From Bacteroidota bacterium (GTDB taxonomy: Bacteria > Bacteroidota > Bacteroidia > Bacteroidales > B39-G9), in contig JAUVJB010000136.1 of NCBI GenBank assembly GCA_030592465.1, positions 1-8,021 of the forward strand: 8,021 nt of DNA. The letters run 5' to 3'. The notes beneath the pieces were generated by a model that saw nothing but the letters and a program-made list of their open reading frames with translations, was not told where the DNA came from and made no database searches. The position numbers and the translations under genes are program-made. Within the stretch, counting starts at the first letter, position 1; each line of letters opens with the position of its first letter. Shown here one piece after another: positions 6,356 through 8,021 of this stretch.

Positions 6356-7620
6356 TATTTTGGTTCGCTTTGTGCGTTCATATTATCAAAATTGAAAATT
6401 AAAGAAAAACGCAGGGTTTCAGCTAACGGGTTGTTTACTTGATTACCGGTTGGGATTAAATAAGCAAAGTCTAAGCCAAAAACATTAAAACGAATACCTA
6501 AACCGGCTGTAAAATATTTACGATTTCCTTTTAAAGCATTTTCGTGAAAATAACCGGCTCTTATTGCAAATTGTTTTGCATACCAATATTCAGCGCCAAT
6601 AGAATAGGTAACTTCTTGTAATTCTTCTTTAAAAACATTTCTTGTCCCATCAGATTCCAAAATACCCGGAGCATCATAAAATGATTGAAACATACCAACA
6701 GGAACCGACACATTAGGTTTTTTACCGTAAGCAATAACCTGGTTTCCATTCTCATCTTTAATATAGTCATTCAATGAATCTATTGCATAAATTGGTGAGG
6801 TAGGTACTAAAAGTTTATTAAAATCAACTGTTACCATAATTGAGTTATAATCGTCAATTTGTGTTGTTAAAGCACTACCAAGTTTTAAGTTAATAGGTAT
6901 AAAATTTTTGGTATTGTCAGTATAGTCAATTTTTGAACCGATGTTTGATATGTTCATTCCAAATGCAAGATTGGCATTTTTATCAAAAAATTTAATATCA
7001 TTTTGATAATAAGCAGAAACATCCATAGCAATAGATTTACCTGCATGAGATTGTTCGTTGCTTACATAAGTTCCTCCTGTTAAATTAGAATAAATATATC
7101 GAGCTGCTAAACTACCTGAGAAATGTCTTGACAATAATCGTGAATAAGATAAATCAAATGACAATTCGTGTGGATTATAATTTTGTAATATTCCACCTGT
7201 TTCATCTGTAAAGGTGATGCTGCCTAAATCGAAATATAATAATGAACCTGCAACTACTTGATTTTTATCTATTCTGTAATAACCATTAAGATAGGCAAGA
7301 TTAATATCATCTACTAATTTTTTAAGCCAAGGAGTATATGATATTGAACCACCTATATCGTTTTTAATAAATGCATATTTAGAAGGATTCCAGTGCATTG
7401 AATAAGCATCGGGTGTTGTTGCAACTCCGGCATCACCCATTGCTCCGGAACGAGAATCAGGGGCTATCATAAGAAAAGGCACTGCCGTAGTAATGGTTCT
7501 TAATCCTTCGTCTTGGCCAATCAGATTGTTGTCACCAATACTTTGTGAAAATCCCGATTGACTAATTAAACTTATTACAAATATTGATATTAATATTTTA
7601 AAATTTTTATTCATATTCAT
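6355..7620 (-). CDS. porV: PorV, outer-membrane component of type IX secretion
   Basis: An outer-membrane beta-barrel of the PorV/LptO family. In characterised species PorV shuttles type IX secretion cargo from the SprA translocon to the PorU attachment complex. The product is 421 residues. It begins with a signal peptide (MNMNKNFKILISIFVISLIS, cleavage likely after GFS at residue 25). The family-defining N-terminal block follows: TAVPFLMIAPDSRSGAMGDA (45-64), then GVATTPDAYSMHWNPSKYAF. The rest is alternating hydrophobic/polar strand pattern typical of FadL-like barrels. Two ATGs (7620 and 7614) could start it; both give a good signal peptide. A TATATTTG -7 element lies 18 bases upstream. 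It is first in an operon with ispF. porU, its neighbour in some species, is not next to it: 400 non-coding bases lie upstream. The related PorQ is less likely because of the close PorV N-terminal match. Confidence 0.92.
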   Translation of the reverse strand: MNMNKNFKILISIFVISLISQSGFSQSIGDNNLIGQDEGLRTITTAVPFLMIAPDSRSGAMGDAGVATTPDAYSMHWNPSKYAFIKNDIGGSISYTPWLKKLVDDINLAYLNGYYRIDKNQVVAGSLLYFDLGSITFTDETGGILQNYNPHELSFDLSYSRLLSRHFSGSLAARYIYSNLTGGTYVSNEQSHAGKSIAMDVSAYYQNDIKFFDKNANLAFGMNISNIGSKIDYTDNTKNFIPINLKLGSALTTQIDDYNSIMVTVDFNKLLVPTSPIYAIDSLNDYIKDENGNQVIAYGKKPNVSVPVGMFQSFYDAPGILESDGTRNVFKEELQEVTYSIGAEYWYAKQFAIRAGYFHENALKGNRKYFTAGLGIRFNVFGLDFAYLIPTGNQVNNPLAETLRFSLIFNFDNMNAQSEPK

Positions 7621-7637
7621 GTACTGTTAATTTTGTG

Positions 7638-7645
7638 CAAATATA
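7638..7645 (-). promoter_or_regulatory. -7 promoter element (TAnnTTTG) of the porV-ispF operon
   Basis: The minus strand reads TATATTTG, an exact -7 match. Transcription would start about 10 bases before the porV ATG, so the leader is very short. No -33 TTG is visible 19-21 bases upstream, where the sequence is nearly all A and T. Confidence 0.5.
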
Positions 7646-7762
7646 TATATTTAAACTAATATTTTAATTATTTATTATGTATCCTCTCAAAAAGTAATGT
7701 TTCAATAATATAACTCTAAAAATTTATTAAGCCAAAGGGGAAAGGCTAAAGGCTAAGGTTTA

Positions 7763-7823
7763 CCCTGTGAAATAATTTTGCGGTGCAAAATTAATCAGGC
7801 AACTGCCTGATTATTTCACGGGG
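7763..7823. repeat. Palindromic element folding as a perfect three-way junction
   Basis: The outer stem is CCCTGTGAAAT (7763-7773) with ATTTCACGGGG (7813-7823), 11 bp with one T-G wobble. It encloses two hairpins set end to end: AATTTTGC/GCAAAATT around GGT (7774-7792) and AATCAGGC/GCCTGATT around AACT (7793-7812). No base is left unpaired at the junction. It is non-coding and about 140 bases upstream of porV. It may be a dispersed repeat or a structured RNA. Confidence 0.75.
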
Positions 7824-7827
7824 TGAA

Positions 7828-7862
7828 CCCTGTGAAACTTGCAAAGCAATTATTTAACAGGG
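7828..7862. repeat. Second hairpin repeating the CCCTGTGAAA arm
   Basis: CCCTGT (7828-7833) pairs with ACAGGG (7857-7862), with TTGC/GCAA (7839-7842, 7846-7849) around AAA inside. CCCTGTGAAA at 7828-7837 repeats 7763-7772 exactly, so this looks like a shortened relative of the neighbouring three-way-junction element. Confidence 0.6.
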
Positions 7863-7919
7863 GCTAAAAAATTCAAAGTATAAAGTAAAAAAAAAGAAAA
7901 AAATATAATGAATAATTTA

Positions 7920-7950
7920 TCAAATCCCGAAGCATCGGGATTAATTTTTA
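7920..7950. repeat. 31-base hairpin repeat, intact copy; terminator-like
   Basis: AATCCCGA (7923-7930), loop AGCA, TCGGGATT (7935-7942) form a perfect 8-bp stem followed by AATTTTTA on the + strand. It could end a + strand transcript or one entering from the right on the minus strand. It matches 1994-2024 at 28 of 31 positions. No gene ends close by within the window, so its role as a terminator is unproven. Confidence 0.6.
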
Positions 7951-8021
7951 CATTAGAACTAAAAAATATTTTATATTCAATATGTGTTAAAACAAATAGA
8001 AAAAAATAATTTTGAAATACT

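Larger units (their letters stand above)
7646..8021. other. Gene-free region upstream of porV
   Basis: No credible reading frame is seen on either strand up to the window edge. The contents are a GGCTAAA-type short tandem stretch (about 7734-7757), the three-way-junction element, the second hairpin and the terminator-like repeat. After 7950 the sequence is plain AT-rich DNA in which I see nothing. Confidence 0.6.

Overview
The window looks like chromosomal DNA from a member of the Bacteroidota. It is strongly AT-rich. It carries porV, an outer-membrane gene of the type IX secretion system found in that phylum. Several genes are preceded by the Bacteroidota-type -7 promoter element TAnnTTTG, and there is almost no Shine-Dalgarno signal. 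I cannot place it to genus.

Layout: 1-284 is non-coding apart from a possible gene tail at the left edge. It holds a pair of perfect 15-base inverted repeats bounding a 145-base segment, and two hairpins. 285-1478 (-) is an unrecognised 397-residue protein standing alone. 1479-2176 is a gene-free, very AT-rich stretch with a nested hairpin and a decayed copy of a repeat. 2177-2252 (-) is tRNA-Pro(GGG) with its own promoter. 2471-3454 (+) is thioredoxin reductase (trxB), interrupted by an in-frame TGA. 3615-5336 (+) is lysyl-tRNA synthetase (lysS), ending in a clear intrinsic terminator. 5386-5670 (+) is a small DUF167/YggU-family protein. Convergent to these, 7620 to 5876 (-) is a two-gene unit, porV then ispF, joined by a TAATG stop/start overlap. 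7621-8021 is gene-free and holds a perfect three-way-junction palindromic element, a second hairpin and a terminator-like hairpin.

Most genes are housekeeping functions: redox (trxB), translation (tRNA-Pro, lysS), isoprenoid synthesis (ispF) and protein export (porV). They do not form one pathway, and each unit appears to be transcribed separately. The intergenic regions are the unusual part: they are full of short inverted repeats, some shared between distant spots in the window. I see no convincing new multi-gene system. The best leads are the nonsense codon in trxB, the three-way-junction repeat near 7763-7823, the inverted-repeat-bounded element at 86-230 and the orphan gene at 285-1478.
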